A model generated the notes under the pieces. It had not been told where the DNA came from, did no database searches, and saw only the letters and a list, made by a program, of their open reading frames with translations. Both the position numbers and the translations under genes were made by a program. DNA of 64,000 nucleotides from Brachynemurus nebulosus (lineage: Eukaryota; Arthropoda; Insecta; Neuroptera; Myrmeleontidae). This document shows, piece by piece, positions 1-13,189 of the stretch; the stretch's first letter is position 1; every line of letters starts with the position of its first letter. Location: the NCBI GenBank assembly GCA_035578155.1, contig JAPWDM010000002.1:38057437-38121436 (forward strand), in the 5' to 3' direction.

Positions 1-300
1 TTTTTTTTTTTTTTTTGGATTGCCCGAGTTGGCACTTTCTTAAATTCTTTTTATTAAGTTTGTGAGTGTATTAAGACGTCAGCTCAGTATCCAGTTTTTT
101 TTTTTTTTTTTTTAAGCGAACCCTTAACCGTTGTCTTTAGTATTCCACCAGATTCAAGGGTGTCATTTTTAAACCTGACGGATCATAAAAAAAGTACGCT
201 TAACGTAAGATTAATTTATGCAATTAATCATCTAAAAACCGGGAAAAAATAAAAATCAAGAATTTAATTAACATTAATAGATTTGAGCTTTACTTTATGG
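1..300. other. AT-rich sequence with poly-T tracts, no gene seen
   Basis: The window opens in a T16 run, and a T-rich tract of about 20 bases lies near 95-113. Nothing coding or structured was recognised before the foldback repeat that follows. Confidence 0.6.
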
Positions 301-304
301 TATT

Positions 305-500
305 CCATATTTGATATTAGTAAATAAAAACACTTTATTTTACAAAATACCACTTTTATTGAATATAAAACTCTTATGACATGTTTCGGTCGATATGTCG
401 TCTTATCACACGTTTGAGAATGGTCATATTGACCGAAGAGTTTTATATTCAATAAATGTGGTATTTTGTAAAGTGTTTTTATTTACTAATATTAATTAAC
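305..500. repeat. Foldback MITE, family F copy 1
   Basis: The sequence from about 308 (ATATTAGTAAATAAAAACAC) reappears as its reverse complement ending near 495. The arms are about 85 bases and face a short loop. The inner part contains CTTATGACATGTTTCGGTC. Related copies lie at 12897-13184 and 35945-36055. No coding capacity is present, so this is a non-autonomous hairpin repeat. The small ORF on the minus strand here is an accident of the palindrome. Confidence 0.75.
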
Positions 501-509
501 ATAAAATAA

Positions 510-3500
510 AAAATAAGAAATAAGCACAGAACAATAGAAGGAATACAGCATTTTTGGGCACCTTAGGCTACTTAGTAGTCATTCATTCGGTAGCACTCGA
601 TGAGTGTGTTTCAATCACGCTTCAATTGTTGTCATTGTATAGTCATATTGTCACCGTCGTATTAACACGGTATACGTACCACATACATACGTGTGTAGTA
701 TTATGTATATACGTATGCAAGATAGGTTACCTCACTCATACACACAAAATACTTCGCACTAACACACACTAAACCGAGTGCACATATATAACATATTGGT
801 GGAATATTTTCTATCCTTTGTGGTTACACTGGTTTCAATAGTATAGAGATACGAATACGTCTGTCCTTTGTGGAAATAAAAAAAATTGACAAATGAACAA
901 ATTAAAGTGTAGCTCAAGCCTTGAATAAAATCTGAAGGACGAGAAGCTAAAAAATTGTAAACAATTAAATTGTATTAGATATTATTTTTTTTCTATTGAA
1001 CACAGTAATAAATAACAGATTATGTCAAACATATTTTTTAACGAAAGACAAAAAATAATTAGTTGTCGAGGAGGAAGAACGAGGGTCTGGTCAGGTTTCG
1101 TACCTTCGATTTAATGCTACTACTGTATTAGTTTTTTTATTTCCCATTTAGGCACTTTTACCCCTCTTTACCTCCGAAGGGTCCTTTGTTAAAAGAACAA
1201 ATCGAAAACTCAGACCAACCAATCTTTTTAATATTTTCTGTAAGATATTTTTATTCTATTTATAAATGTTTGCTAATCAATGATAATATTATAATGCACA
1301 AACACAAATATTACGTACAATTCTTATTAATTATTAAAATATTCATTATAATTAAAATTAGTGTTTATTGTGAATAATAATAAACTTATATTGTACATAA
1401 CATAAACATTAATAAAATTCCATTGAAATAATGTACTTATAAAACAATTCATCATAAACAATAATAGTATATTACTTGGCAAAGCAACAATAATAGTATA
1501 TTACTTGTTATTTTTGTGGCATCGGATGCAGTTTGAGCAAAACATCCATGCCCATAAAAATAAATTTATGGGCCGAGTACGAGTAAGTTATTTTTTCAAC
1601 CAAAAAAAAATCTATTTACTTATATAATAGAATTAGGAAAATTTTGTAAAATTTTATGAAAAGCATCCAGCCAAGATTACTTAACGGGTTTCGACAAATA
1701 AGGTGTCTATCAATAGAGGGTCACTACAAGCCACAAGGGTGGCACAACGATTCATTTCGTTTCGAAGTTACCGGTCCTTAAAGTTTAAAATTCTTTTTAG
1801 AGAAATTAAACGTAAATTAAACTGTTTATTCAATTATACAGGAACGAATAAACAACTGATATCAGATAATAATTATTATATAAATTACAGATAATATTAT
1901 TATTTAAATGGAAAATAGAACCTAAACCGCTATAATATTCTTTCCCTCAGTTTTCCAAAAAAAATTTTCAAATAACACTTTGGAAAACACTAGTAAAAAA
2001 AAATCAAAAAAATCCCTGAGAAATGGAACGACGTTCAAAGGTACCGAAACGTCATTTAAGTGGTAAAATACCGTTCCACCGCGTTCCAACCGAAGTTAAG
2101 CCCCGAAAATAGTGTGAGTTTGGTGTTTTGTCATTATAGGTTATGACCATTAACGTGTTAATACAAGAGTAAGTTTAGTAATGAAATGAAATACACACCC
2201 TGAAAGCACTAACAGTTTTAATAATTGACCATCTAGAGCAATGGTAATTCATACTTAATTTTGAATCTGTTGTCTTTCCTGCGTTATTCTCAACGCTCCC
2301 ACCATTTAAAGTATAATAAAAGATTATAATATATAAAAGAATTTTAGGAAACTGAAATTCAAAAAGTAGCTCATTATAATAAACAACAATATTATGACAT
2401 TTTATAAGACTTCTGAAATATTTTTTCCACTTCCTTTATACTGTTCTTTGATCTCTATACTTTATATCAGAAACCTCATTTTCTACCTTGCATTGTTTTC
2501 GATTATAGTATTTTCACCAAAAAGAGTTATTACAATTTATTCGATTTATGATCAGCGTTGAAAAATATACAAAACGTGTAGTTTTAAATTTTAACAGACG
2601 TGTTAATTTGCACAAACTATTCCATCAAAAATGGATACCGATTATAGACTGCATTGCACTCCGCGATTGCACTCTTATAGTTAAGTAAAACTGGCGAAAC
2701 ATAGGGTCTAGAAGTGTTAGGTTTAATTGTTGTCCCTTAAGCTATAATTATACAGAACGGAATCCAAGTTTTCATTTTTCACCCCAAAAAAATTTTTTAA
2801 TTAACAATATTTTAATAATGGCAAAAATATCTTGTCGTGGCAATTACTAAAAGATTTTTATGATAATAAATCACATTAGAAAAAAAAAAGTAAGTATAAC
2901 TTGCAATCGCGTACTATAGAGCAGGACATAGCTTATTGAGACAGGAAATTTCGCCGATATGATGTACATAGATGAATGTAATGATCTCTCTCACATGTCA
3001 CAGTGTTTCCGGTAACAAGGGACACCCCAGGAGACCCCGTTTCATTCATTCATTCATTCCTACATAGGTATACATATATTTATAATACAATATATAAGTA
3101 CATATAGTATTCGCATAACTCGCACACCAGTTGTTCTGCTATTTTATTTTTTTCTATCATTATTTGACCATAGATCATTTGTATAAGTCTATCTTTATCG
3201 AATAAATATGTAACAATATCAGAGTGTGTTAGTTTTCAGATCAAAAAAAATAGGGGGACTAATTATTTATTACAGATCTATATTTATTGTGGCATTAGAT
3301 GCAAGTTTTTAAGGTTTATTAATACTGTTAAAAATTAACACATCTCACATCACTCTTAAACATAAATATTTATCTTAAGATAAGAAATAGGCTCACTCGT
3401 AGACCTACGGCCATTTCCTGCCAGAATTTTAAAGGAATCGAATTCGAGAAACATAAAAAACAAATTTGAATTTCTGAAATGATTTAATTCATAGGGGCGA

Positions 3501-4170
3501 ATTCAACTTTAAAATGAAAAGGGGATCACATATTTTTAATGACTTCATTTATGGAGGAGTTCTTATTTTTTCATTTTCAAAAACCGATTTTTCTTCTTCA
3601 TATTTTTAATAGAAAACGTAAAAATAAAGTTGAAAAAAAATTTCTAACGGCTCCGGAGATATTCTTTTCTATCCGGCGTTTCTTTTGCGTGTACGAGGTT
3701 TTCGTGAAATAACTTGTTTTGACGCGGTAACACTGATACCTCAAAAAGTAATTAACTTATGGAACTAAATCTTATTGCATTCATTAGTGTATCGTGAATC
3801 GTCCACTGTGTAAACTAAAATTGTACACACTTTGCACTCGTTCAATATTTATCGCCTCCCATAGGTGCATTTTATGCCCCAAAACATGATCTTTTTAAAA
3901 ACCGCGTCACGCTTACAATCTGTTGAATTTTGACTTTATTCTAATTTGCACACTGGAGAATGTAATCTGTTTTGTAATCTAAAATGTTTGTGCAAGAAAA
4001 AAAAATTGTGCCCTTAGTTAATAAAATTATTGAAAAAAAATTATTGAAAATTGTCGTTTTTTTAGTCAAAAAATAAGAACTCTCCCTTATTTATGTAAAA
4101 TAATATTATGCAAATACATTTGTATAATCTTTGCACAGCTACAAATTAAATGATTATTATAAGAATAAAC
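510..4170. other. Probable intron or intergenic DNA, no gene recognised
   Basis: AT-rich DNA with no supported exon in either strand. It contains a short (ATTC)n run near 3042-3059, a motif-rich stretch near 2030-2110, and a stretch at 3490-3660 that looks like dispersed repeat. The reverse strand downstream of the transporter exon was read for further transporter motifs and none were seen. Confidence 0.5.
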
Positions 4171-4174
4171 TTAC

Positions 4175-4632
4175 CGAATTAAATCTAAAAGTGTATCAAC
4201 AGTCGTCACATTTCGTGTTACTTGTTTTCTATCGGTATTATCGAAATTTGCACTAGCACCATGTCCCGGGCGCACAGTAACCACCAAAATAATACCCAAC
4301 GTGACGGCACAAATTGTTGTTGTAATATAATACGATATTGCTCGAAATGCAATCTTTTTCGATAGCGTTAAATCCAAACTACCAATAGCCGAGACAATTG
4401 ATGACACCAATAATGGGACAATTAAACATTTCAACATACGTAAGAAAATGTCACCAGGAAATGATACATACATAGCTTCACGTTGACTCCATTGGCCCCC
4501 CTCACGTGTGGAACGTAATATTACCCCGAGAAAACAACCGCCCAATACACCAGCCACTGTTAACATTGTCAGTAGATTATTTACCAAACATGTTTTAACA
4601 CGATGCCTTCGTGTTGGGCCTGGTCGTGCCAT
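4175..4632 (-). CDS. Excitatory amino acid transporter (SLC1 family), first coding exon
   Basis: This exon encodes the first 152 residues of a sodium-dependent glutamate/aspartate transporter, which clears transmitter at the plasma membrane of glia or neurons. Three hydrophobic segments are visible at about residues 16-39, 58-88 and 100-121. The second begins FPGDIFLRMLKCLIVPLL and the third contains YYITTT, both typical of TM2 and TM3 in EAATs. An NVT glycosylation sequon follows TM3 (about residue 141). The basic N-terminus (RPGPTRRHRVK) precedes TM1 as usual. The exon ends in a CG|GTAAGT donor at 4174, splitting an Arg codon. A complete EAAT has about 480-560 residues, so most of the gene lies beyond this exon. 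I found no second coding exon between 1 and 4174, so the next intron is probably over 4 kb. The family call is firm; EAAT1 versus EAAT2 is not decided. Confidence 0.93.
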
Positions 4633-4723
4633 TTTTGTGAAAATTTATTTAATCAGACCAAAGCGCACTTTAACTACTTGCAATAGTAATGAGTATCCTC
4701 GAAACCGTTCCTGACGTGGGAAT
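4633..4723 (-). other. 5' UTR part of the transporter exon, with splice acceptor
   Basis: On the minus strand, TTCAATTGTGTTTCAG ends at 4724 and is a good polypyrimidine/AG acceptor. It is followed by 91 bases without an ATG in frame before the start codon at 4632. The start context is CACAAAAATGG. The 5' UTR therefore appears to be spliced, and at least one upstream non-coding exon should exist at higher coordinates. Confidence 0.65.
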
Positions 4724-5670
4724 CTGAAACACAATTGAATAAAAAAATTAAAATAAATAATAATGTGATACAAAATATAACTTTAGTAATGGTGGACGAA
4801 TGGGGAATGCATTTGTCTATTTATCTATTTGGGTTATAGCTAGTTTTAAGTCACATAAAAACAACTGAACGTAATTTATAGTTATAAGGCACCACCACTT
4901 TGAACTCTTAGAAAAAAGCATATTTTTAGAATATTTTTTAGTCCAGTTTTTTAGCATTAAAGTCAGGGCCGACGCGACCAAATAGGCGGACTAGGCGATA
5001 GAAATCGAGGGGCCGCCAAAATTCTAGGGACGTAAAAATTATAAATTTTGCAAGCACTGTACGTATTTTTATTAAACAAATTCGCTTTCCAAACAATTTT
5101 AATATTTATGTATTTTTAAGTCAAAAACGTTGATTGGATACATCGTATCTAAATCATATGGTCGTATACAAACTGAATGGTGTTTCTTTAGAAAAGGATA
5201 TTAAGAAAGAGGTCAGTCAACCTTTTTTTAATTATCTCTTTTTATGATTTTTTATTAAAATATCTTTTCAAAATATCGCCAACGAGTATTGGTTTGTACC
5301 AAGTCCATTTTTTAAAAAAAATTTTCTGATAGTGGTTCTGACTTCCAACAACGCCAAAAGCTATCAAAATAACCATCAATTTTTTGTACCACAAATCGAA
5401 CATGGCTCGGACCATTTGGCTCATTTGTCTATGCGATGATCTGACCCTGCGTACATTGTTTAACTGACAATGAGTATGCTGTAGGTTGGTCAACATCTTG
5501 AACTGAAAATTGAGAACAATTATTCAATTATATTCGTAACCGTGAGTCTAGCAAAAATTTTATAAAGTTTGTTACCTATAACTTCAGTTATTTGTTTTCT
5601 ATTTTATTATTCTTTATTTTTATTTATCTTTTTCCTTTATTTATTGATAAGTAATTTATTGTAAATAAAT
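4724..5670. other. Intron-type DNA with fragments of a hAT-like repeat
   Basis: No coding exon seen. At about 4965-5030 the text GTCAGGGCCGACGCGACC, followed by GGGGCCGCCAAAATT, resembles the left end of the CAGGGCC-type non-autonomous repeat that is complete at 19085-19342. The short ORF near 5242-5496 has no recognisable protein features. Confidence 0.45.
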
Positions 5671-7645
5671 TAATATAATGGAGTCGGATAACAAAAGCAT
5701 AAGGAACTGTTTCCCCCCTCAAATTTTTTTTGTGTAGCATGTTAATTACGTCGAAGACTATCCCAAATGAACATTTTCTACCACTTGCAACCGCCGCTAC
5801 GAAAGTTATCGGCCATTTTATGAAAAATCGACCATTTTAGTCGTACCTTCTAAATATAGGTGAATATATCCCGGTATGTGTGGGTCTAAAAAAAATGAAA
5901 AAAATTGAGGCTATTCACTACGATATAATCTACCAGTGGTTACAGTAGGAAATTTTTATCTGCACACATAACCTTAAAAAAAAAATAAAAATTGGAGATA
6001 GTGCTAAATTTTGGTTTTTTGGTTTTAACTTCGGATGTTTTAACTGAAATTTGATGAAATTTTCAGAAAGTATACTTTATAACATGGACAATAATTTGTT
6101 AAAATTTCAAGTCAAAATATCTAACACAAACCCTAAAAATTGACCTCAAATTTGAAAATTGACTGGCCAATGGTTTTTGTGCATTGTATCGTACAAGGTC
6201 CTTTTTTTCTTAAATTGTAGGTTTTTTTATGCACTTTATGATGGTGAACAAAACAAAATTTTTAAGCTTGAAAAAAATTGAAAAAAATCGATTGGAAATT
6301 CAAAATTGTCGGCAATGAACAGTATTTGAAAAATAATTTAAATCAAGGAAACCGCTATAATTTAAAAATTTAAGTAATAATTTGTTCCATACAAGGGTTA
6401 CAAGCTTCCATATGAGGATTACACAAATCGAACCCGATTAAAAACCAAGTTTGGAGAAATTAAGGTTCAATTGTTTTCAAAAATACACAACATCAAAAGT
6501 ATATAAGCTCCCATCCACCTCACAAACTGCAAATTCAACAGTAGCTGCAATAATTTAAATCAAATAAATCGCCATAATTTAAACATTATGAGTTATAATA
6601 ATTTCTCCCATACAAGGGTTACAAGCTTCCACTTGAGGATTACACGAATCGAACCGAATTAAAAAGCCAACTTTCGAAAAATTAAGTAAATAGTTCCTTG
6701 GAAGGCTCATAGGTATTAAGTCACTTTGTTTCTTGGTTTGTTAGTACACTCCTAAAGAATGTTGAATTTGCATCTTGTGAGGTGGATGGAAGCTTCCAGC
6801 ATATATACTTTTGATGTTGTGTATTTTTGAAAACAATTGAAATTTAATTTCTCCAAACTTGGTTTCTTAATAGGGTTCGATTCGTGTAATCCTCATATGG
6901 AAGCTTGTAACCCTTGTATGGGACAAATTATTACAACTCATATTTAAATTATGGCAGTTTACTTGATTTAAATTATTTTTCAAATACTGTTCATTGTCGA
7001 CAATTTTGAATTTCTAATCGATATTTTTCACTTTCTTTCAAGCTTAAAAATTTTGTTTTGTTCACCATCATAAAGTGCACACAAAAACCTACAATTTAAA
7101 AAAAAAAGAACCTCGTACGATACAATGCACAAAAATCATTGGCCAGTCAATTTTCAAATTCGACGTCAATTTTTAGGGTTTATGTTAGATATTTTGATTT
7201 GAAATTTTAATCAGTTATTGTCCATGTTATAAAGTACATTTTTTGAAAATTTCATCAAATTTCACGTAAAATATCCGAAGTTAAAACCAAAAAACCAAGT
7301 TTAGCAGTATCTCCATTTTTTATTTTTTTTTAAGGTTATGTGTGCAGATAAAAATTTCATACTGTCGCCGCTGGTAGACTATATCGTAGTGAATAGCCTC
7401 AATTTTTTTCGTTTTTTTTAGACCTACACATACCGAGATATATTCATCTATATTTAGAAAGTACGACTAAAATGGTCGATTTTTCATAAAATGGCCGATA
7501 ACTTACGTAGCGGCGGTTGCAAGTGGTAGAAAATGTTCATTTTGTATAGTCTTCGATGCAACTAACATGCTACAAAAAGAAAAACTGAGGGGGAAAACAG
7601 TTCCTTATTCACTAAAATTTGGTGGTTGTCCCACTCCATTAATAA
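5671..7645. repeat. Foldback element of about 2 kb with arms of about 0.95 kb
   Basis: The left arm starts ATAATGGAGTCGGATAACAA and continues through AAGGAACTGTTTCCCCCCTC. The right arm ends with its reverse complement around 7600-7643 (GTTGTCCCACTCCATTA). Matching pairs run all the way in, for example CCACTTGCAACCGCCGCTAC near 5780 against GTAGCGGCGGTTGCAAGTGG near 7515. The centre is near 6660. The arms are clearly diverged, with substitutions and small indels, so the duplication is old. No ORF of note is present. The superfamily is unclear because I could not fix an unambiguous target duplication. Confidence 0.85.
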
Positions 7646-7649
7646 GCAT

Positions 7650-10250
7650 TAAGTGGGATTTAATTGTGTTAATATACATTATGAAAAACTTCTACACGTT
7701 AAAAGTTGAAGATTCATTGTATGACTTCTAACTGTTATTATATGTCTAAATAAGTGTTTATCAAGTTCGGAGGCGCCAAAAGATAGGGCCAATTCGTATC
7801 GGTGTAAGCCAAAGCCGCTTGCTCTCGTTTTAAATCAATTTGCACTTGTTTTGAATCACACTTGGCTGGCTTTGGACATTTTTTTATATTCCTGTCTCAG
7901 TTTCCATGTTCTAGAGAGAATAGTCAAGTTTAGTATGCACTCAAATAACCATGCACCGGCTCTGATTAAAGTGGTATTATGAGTTTATGACTCAATCTTT
8001 TGATTTGTTGATTTTCACAGTATAACATCAAAGAACTGAGTATAGGATTTATTTACAACCTTACGGAACTATGTATATACCCAGTAAAAGAATTTCTCTG
8101 AAAGAAATGTACATACTTGATATTTTTTTAATTTAAATTTAGTGCAATGATTTTATTTACTAGACTTATTGTTAGACTTCCGCATTTATACGCATCTGTA
8201 CAATATTGTTAAAGAGACAAAAATTCCGTACATACAAAATACAACGTGCACTCACTGATTAGGAATTAAGACATAGCTATTTGCTCATTGCTTTATTTAG
8301 AACCATTGATTTGATACAAGTTATTTTATTAATAAACCTCAACATTCGCAAAACTAATACGTCCACAGAGCCCGCTCCAGGGAGGGAAAACCCGGGCATT
8401 CGCCCGCCGCTGCAAATTTCAAGGGTGGGATTTTTGTAAAATTTGTAAAAAAAGGGTGGCACTTTATAATTGACGAGCAAAAAACGAAAAAAAGGTCGCT
8501 CATTCTGTAAATAATAAAAAGATCGGGATTTGTAAAAGCTGATGACCAAAAAAGAAAATTCTAGTTTAGTAAGTAACTAAAAACATTTAATTTTAAAATA
8601 AAAAAAGAAACCCTATAGACGTGAAAATTCACCTTTGTGACATCACCAAGTATATTTTTTTCTGCAAATAAATTCTTCAATAAATCAACATTTTAATGTT
8701 TTCTATTAATAAGAGCTTTTACTACAGCTTGTTTTTGATAAAATTAAAATTATAAAATTAACTTGTAGTAAACTTTTATGGCAAAAATGTACGACAGTAT
8801 CTTAACGACGTCATTAGGTACAAAAGTCTTTATCTAAAGGTTGTGAAAAATCAAGCGTTCAGATTTTTATTTTAATTTATATTGTTAAAATTCTAAAATT
8901 ACTATGTCTTTAAAACTTTTTTTTATTCTGTTAGATGCATTACAACTAAGGTGAAATTCATGAGTTTTTTTGGATACTGCTATTGCATTTAATGATGGGA
9001 GAATGATTTAAAACTTTTATTAATTGATATACTATCAATATGACGCAGGGAAGTCATTATTTAGTAAAACATTTCTTTAAATTTATTATGTAACATTTTA
9101 AAGATATCCGCTTATGGATATAAAATTAGGTGTTCAACAAATGTTGACCAAGAGGACGTTACACAATATAAAACCGTTACACAAACCTACACGATTTAAT
9201 TAAAAATGAAACATACTATTAAATAAAAAATTTAATAACGTAATTCGTGTGTAAAATGAAGCTAATGGAGGAGGCAGATCTCTTTTAAGAATCGATATAA
9301 CCTATAATTAAATTAAAAGACTTGCAAAATATTTTTATACATTTACTTATAATAAATTCAATTTTTTTTAAATAGTTTGAGAATATTTGAAACATTCAAA
9401 AATATATCTTAAAATATTAATTTGAGAATTCGACTAGAGAGGTTTGCCTAAAGGTTCGGCAAAATTGTAAAGAACCTAAGACAACTACATTTTGATTAAG
9501 TCGTGACTACATTATTGAATTAAAATACTTAAGAAGAGAATATTCTACATGTACGAGTATATAGAATAAAAGCTCTTAATTATGCCAAAGTCAAATAGGG
9601 GAGTTCCACACTGTTCACCGTCACATTTCACTTATTCTTTCTGAGTAATACCAGGAATTAAAAAAAAAAAAAAAAAACAATGATTTATGTTGTTTAGTAC
9701 TTATGCGTAGGATTTGAATTATATTTCACAAAAAACACAGTTTTTATTTTGCAGAAAATACTTTATTTTATATTTAAAAACTTCTGTAACATGTCCCGGT
9801 TATATAACCATTAACCCTTTTAAAGAAATCATATGGAAAAATTTTTTTGTCTCAAAATGCCGGACTTTTTACTGCCAGTGATAAGTATAATAGATAAGAT
9901 GACAAAAAAGAAAAACACCCCAGTCGCAGCATCTCTCTAATATAGCGAATTTCCCAAAATCAATTTAATACGTTTCAAAAAAAAAAATCAGAATACTACG
10001 AAATAATAGTCAATATTACTGTTTTCTAAGTCCATTTTTCACTCACCCACATTACTTCCTTTTACCTAACATTCAACTCTTTGAAGTTGACCCCTTGTCA
10101 ATAGGAAATATAATAACATGCTAACAATGCTTAAGTAACAAAAATGTTACTTGAAAATGTTAACATAATACTTCTGGGCATCCGACGTGTCTGGCTGACG
10201 AACTTAGCCGAGCCAATCCGAATTTTAGTTCCCACACAAAATTTCACAAG
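7650..10250. other. AT-rich DNA, no gene recognised
   Basis: Contains a GC-richer patch at 8365-8420 resembling the edges of CAGGGC-type repeats, a poly-A run at 9660-9677, and near 9760-9810 a diverged fragment of foldback family F (AACATGTCCCGGTT). The ORF at 8277-8549 shows no protein motif and overlaps repeat-like sequence. Confidence 0.45.
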
Positions 10251-10286
10251 CATTAAACGTTTTGTTCGAAAGTTATCGTCGTGACA

Positions 10287-10399
<113 letters not shown>

Positions 10400-10578
10400 T
10401 TTAGTGAATATCATTTTCGTATTTTCGTATTCAAACTTTTGATAGTGTTTCAAAAAACAAAAAATTTTGATTTTTGGTAAAAATTTTCGTGTTCTGCGTT
10501 GATTTTTAACTCATAAAATAAGATGTAATGATGAGAAATAGTAATTTTTCGTTCAAATACAAGCATCTACTAATAAAA

Positions 10579-11276
10579 AATACACTGCCAATGGGGTGTG
10601 GCACACAGCTTCCTCGTACTCGTAAAAGACTTTAAAACAGTATTCTACCAAATGCATATATCGTGAAATTATATTTTCGCCTTAAAGTTCATAAAAAATT
10701 GTAACTCAAAATACTTAGAAACTAAATTATAAAATAATAGCAAAACTATTTTAGAAATTAACCCCCAAAATACCCTAAAAATTTGAGAAAATGGGACTCA
10801 CAGTAAGTAAGATATTGACATTTAATGGGATTTCATGGTAGCGGTGTAGCTACTGTTACTGCGATTTGGATTAAATTCATAGGGGACCATCTAGGAACCA
10901 AACTGTATAATTTCTGAAAATTTCATAAAAAAGAATTGAATAGTTCAGAAGTTATGCCACTTGGTGCAATTTTGGAATGACATGGTAGCGGCGTTGCTAC
11001 CGTTACTCCAATTTTGATTAATTTCATAGGGGAACTATCTAGGAACTAAACTGCATAATTTTTGAAAATTTCATTAAAAACAATCAAATAGTTCAGACGT
11101 TAAGCCACTTGGTGCAAACCGGCGACACACAAGCGAACAGACAGAAATAAAACCAAAATTGTTCAGGAAGCTCTAAAACGTAAAATGTACGTAAAGAATT
11201 TTATTTTGGAGGGAAAAAATTTTTTATTTTTCAAAAGTGATCACAATGCTTCTGCTACTTTAGTAGTCTCGGAAGC
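10579..11276 (+). mobile_element. Dispersed repeat family X, copy 1
   Basis: Begins with a CTGCCAATGGGGTGTGGCAC-type block and ends in a terminal hairpin, GCTTCTG...CGGAAGC. The body contains two tandem units of about 145 bases, each with a CATGGTAGCGG hairpin block and ending CACTTGGTGCAA, and then a GACA-rich tract. Other copies lie at 40060-40790 and, split, at 45720-45790 plus 49081-49549. It has no ORF. The terminal hairpin and GACA-rich core are reminiscent of non-autonomous Helentron-type elements, but no diagnostic end was confirmed. Confidence 0.7.
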
Positions 11277-11289
11277 AAAATTTTGTTTT

Positions 11290-12890
11290 TTATTTTAGGT
11301 AAGAATTTCACGAGTTACTCTACCTACGGCGAAAAATCAGCGATTTCTCGCTGACGCGATTTCTCTCTCAAAACTAGCTGCCAATGGCAAATTATTATTT
11401 TTTTTTTTCATAAGAATTTTTTTACAGTATCTCAAAATAATATATAATAATATGCGAAAGATTAAAAAAAATTATATTTTCTTATAGTTATTGTAAAAAA
11501 AATCTAAAAATACCTTTTTTTGCTAAAAAACTTCCATGTAACTCCTTAATATAAAATGTCCATTATTTGGTAGGTACGTATATTTGAGCGCGGTTATACG
11601 TATACTTGAGCGCGACCATAATTTTATGAAAACGACAACGATATTTGTAATTAACCTGCGCGCCCCCCAGTTTGGAAATCGCTGGACCGACCGAACCTTC
11701 GGTTTCGGTTTCGGCTAGTTTCGGCTATAGTTTCAGTTTCGGCCAAAAATCAGCCGAAACTTCGACCACACCGTAACTCAATGTTCGTGAATTGTCGCGC
11801 TTCATTCGGGTGGGTTCGTGTCTCATATATACATTAAATTTCAGCATACAATTGAAATTTTAACATGTCTAAATAAGTTTTGGTTTCGGCTGCAAATCCT
11901 GCTTTTGTTGGACACTAATGAAAATACTACTCAAAGAACGGGTGAGAGAAAAAAGATTGAGAATTGCTATTTTAACACGATGGATAGCGTGGAAAGAATC
12001 TTCATTATTTTTAAATATTTTTAAAGTATATCAAAAAAAAAAAAAAAATTCCAAATGTGTGCTAAAAACGCATTAAGGCAAAATTTCGTTATCAGTAAAT
12101 AGAGTTTATTACAATTTTCGCAATAAAATATTTCTTACTTACATCTAATTTTAAAATTAGCACTTAATTTATTAATAGTTAATATGATTATCTGAATTTT
12201 TTCTATGGTTCCGTAGTCATAATGAGAGAACTATTATTATATTCATAGAGTCGTAACATGTGTCTTGAATGCTGACTGGTTTCGGCATTTTCTGTCCAAA
12301 GTTTACTAAATAAAATTGGAAATAAATTAAATATTTAACAAGAACCCTTTGTTTTAACCTAAAAGTCATTTAACCTGATATGATTTTCGGTTTTCACGGA
12401 CCTCAAAACACACTTCTGTTATAGTCCTGGGCTATAGTCCTATGGCCTTCTGTTATAGTGCCATGACGACGGCTGGAATAGCTGAATTTCCAGTTTTGGA
12501 AATTCGCTAAAAATTAAAGATTCCAACAGCAAAGAAGTAGAACCCTAGGAATTTACAAAATATAAATTATACTAAACTATGTTGATAAAATTGAACATTA
12601 TTTAGAATTATACCGTGTTTCGGAAAATCTGTCACAGATGCCGACACCTTTACCAATGAATATATACATATCACAGCATTTTGAGCCGCCATATTGCAGG
12701 ACGAGTTAACTTGTCTTAATCATTTAAAGCGTTAACTAGGGATGTTAATATTTTTAAAAATATGGATATATATTATATCGGTATTTTTCAAATATATCAA
12801 TATTGCAGAGTGTATCGGCAAAAAATGTTTTTCTTTTTTAAATTTTTATTACATTTTTGAGTTTACAAGTTAAAATAAATGATGATAAAT
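11290..12890. other. AT-rich DNA with a small TTCGG-rich inverted stretch
   Basis: No gene recognised. Near 11690-11765 a cluster of GGTTTCGG/CCGAAAC motifs forms imperfect inverted repeats, likely the edge of a DNA transposon. Near 12735 the sequence TTAACTAGGGATGTTAAT resembles a hAT terminus but has no visible partner. Confidence 0.4.
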
Positions 12891-12896
12891 AAATTG

Positions 12897-13184
12897 GGTC
12901 AAATTTAAATAAATTCAGTTTTCAAAACGAAATAATATTAATAGATTTGAGCGTTACTTTATGGTATTCCATATTTGTAAATAGTAAACAAATACTTTCC
13001 TTTGCAAAATACCACTTTTATTTTTGAAAAAATATTGTCACAGTTCCAAAATAAAAGTGGTATTTTTGCGAAGTAACATATTTGTTTATTATTTACAAAT
13101 ACTGAATACCATAAAGAAACGCTCAAATCTATTAATATTAAATATATTTCGTTTTGAAAACAGAATTTATTTAAATTTGACCTA
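12897..13184. repeat. Foldback MITE, family F copy 2 (about 135 bp arms)
   Basis: The left arm (GGTCAAATTTAAATAAATTC onward) matches the reverse complement of the segment ending at 13184 along roughly 135 bases, with a loop of about 15 bases. It shares the block AATAGATTTGAGC.TTACTTTATGG with the copy at 272-500. The minus-strand ORF here is an artefact of the hairpin. Confidence 0.85.
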
Positions 13185-13189
13185 TTTTC

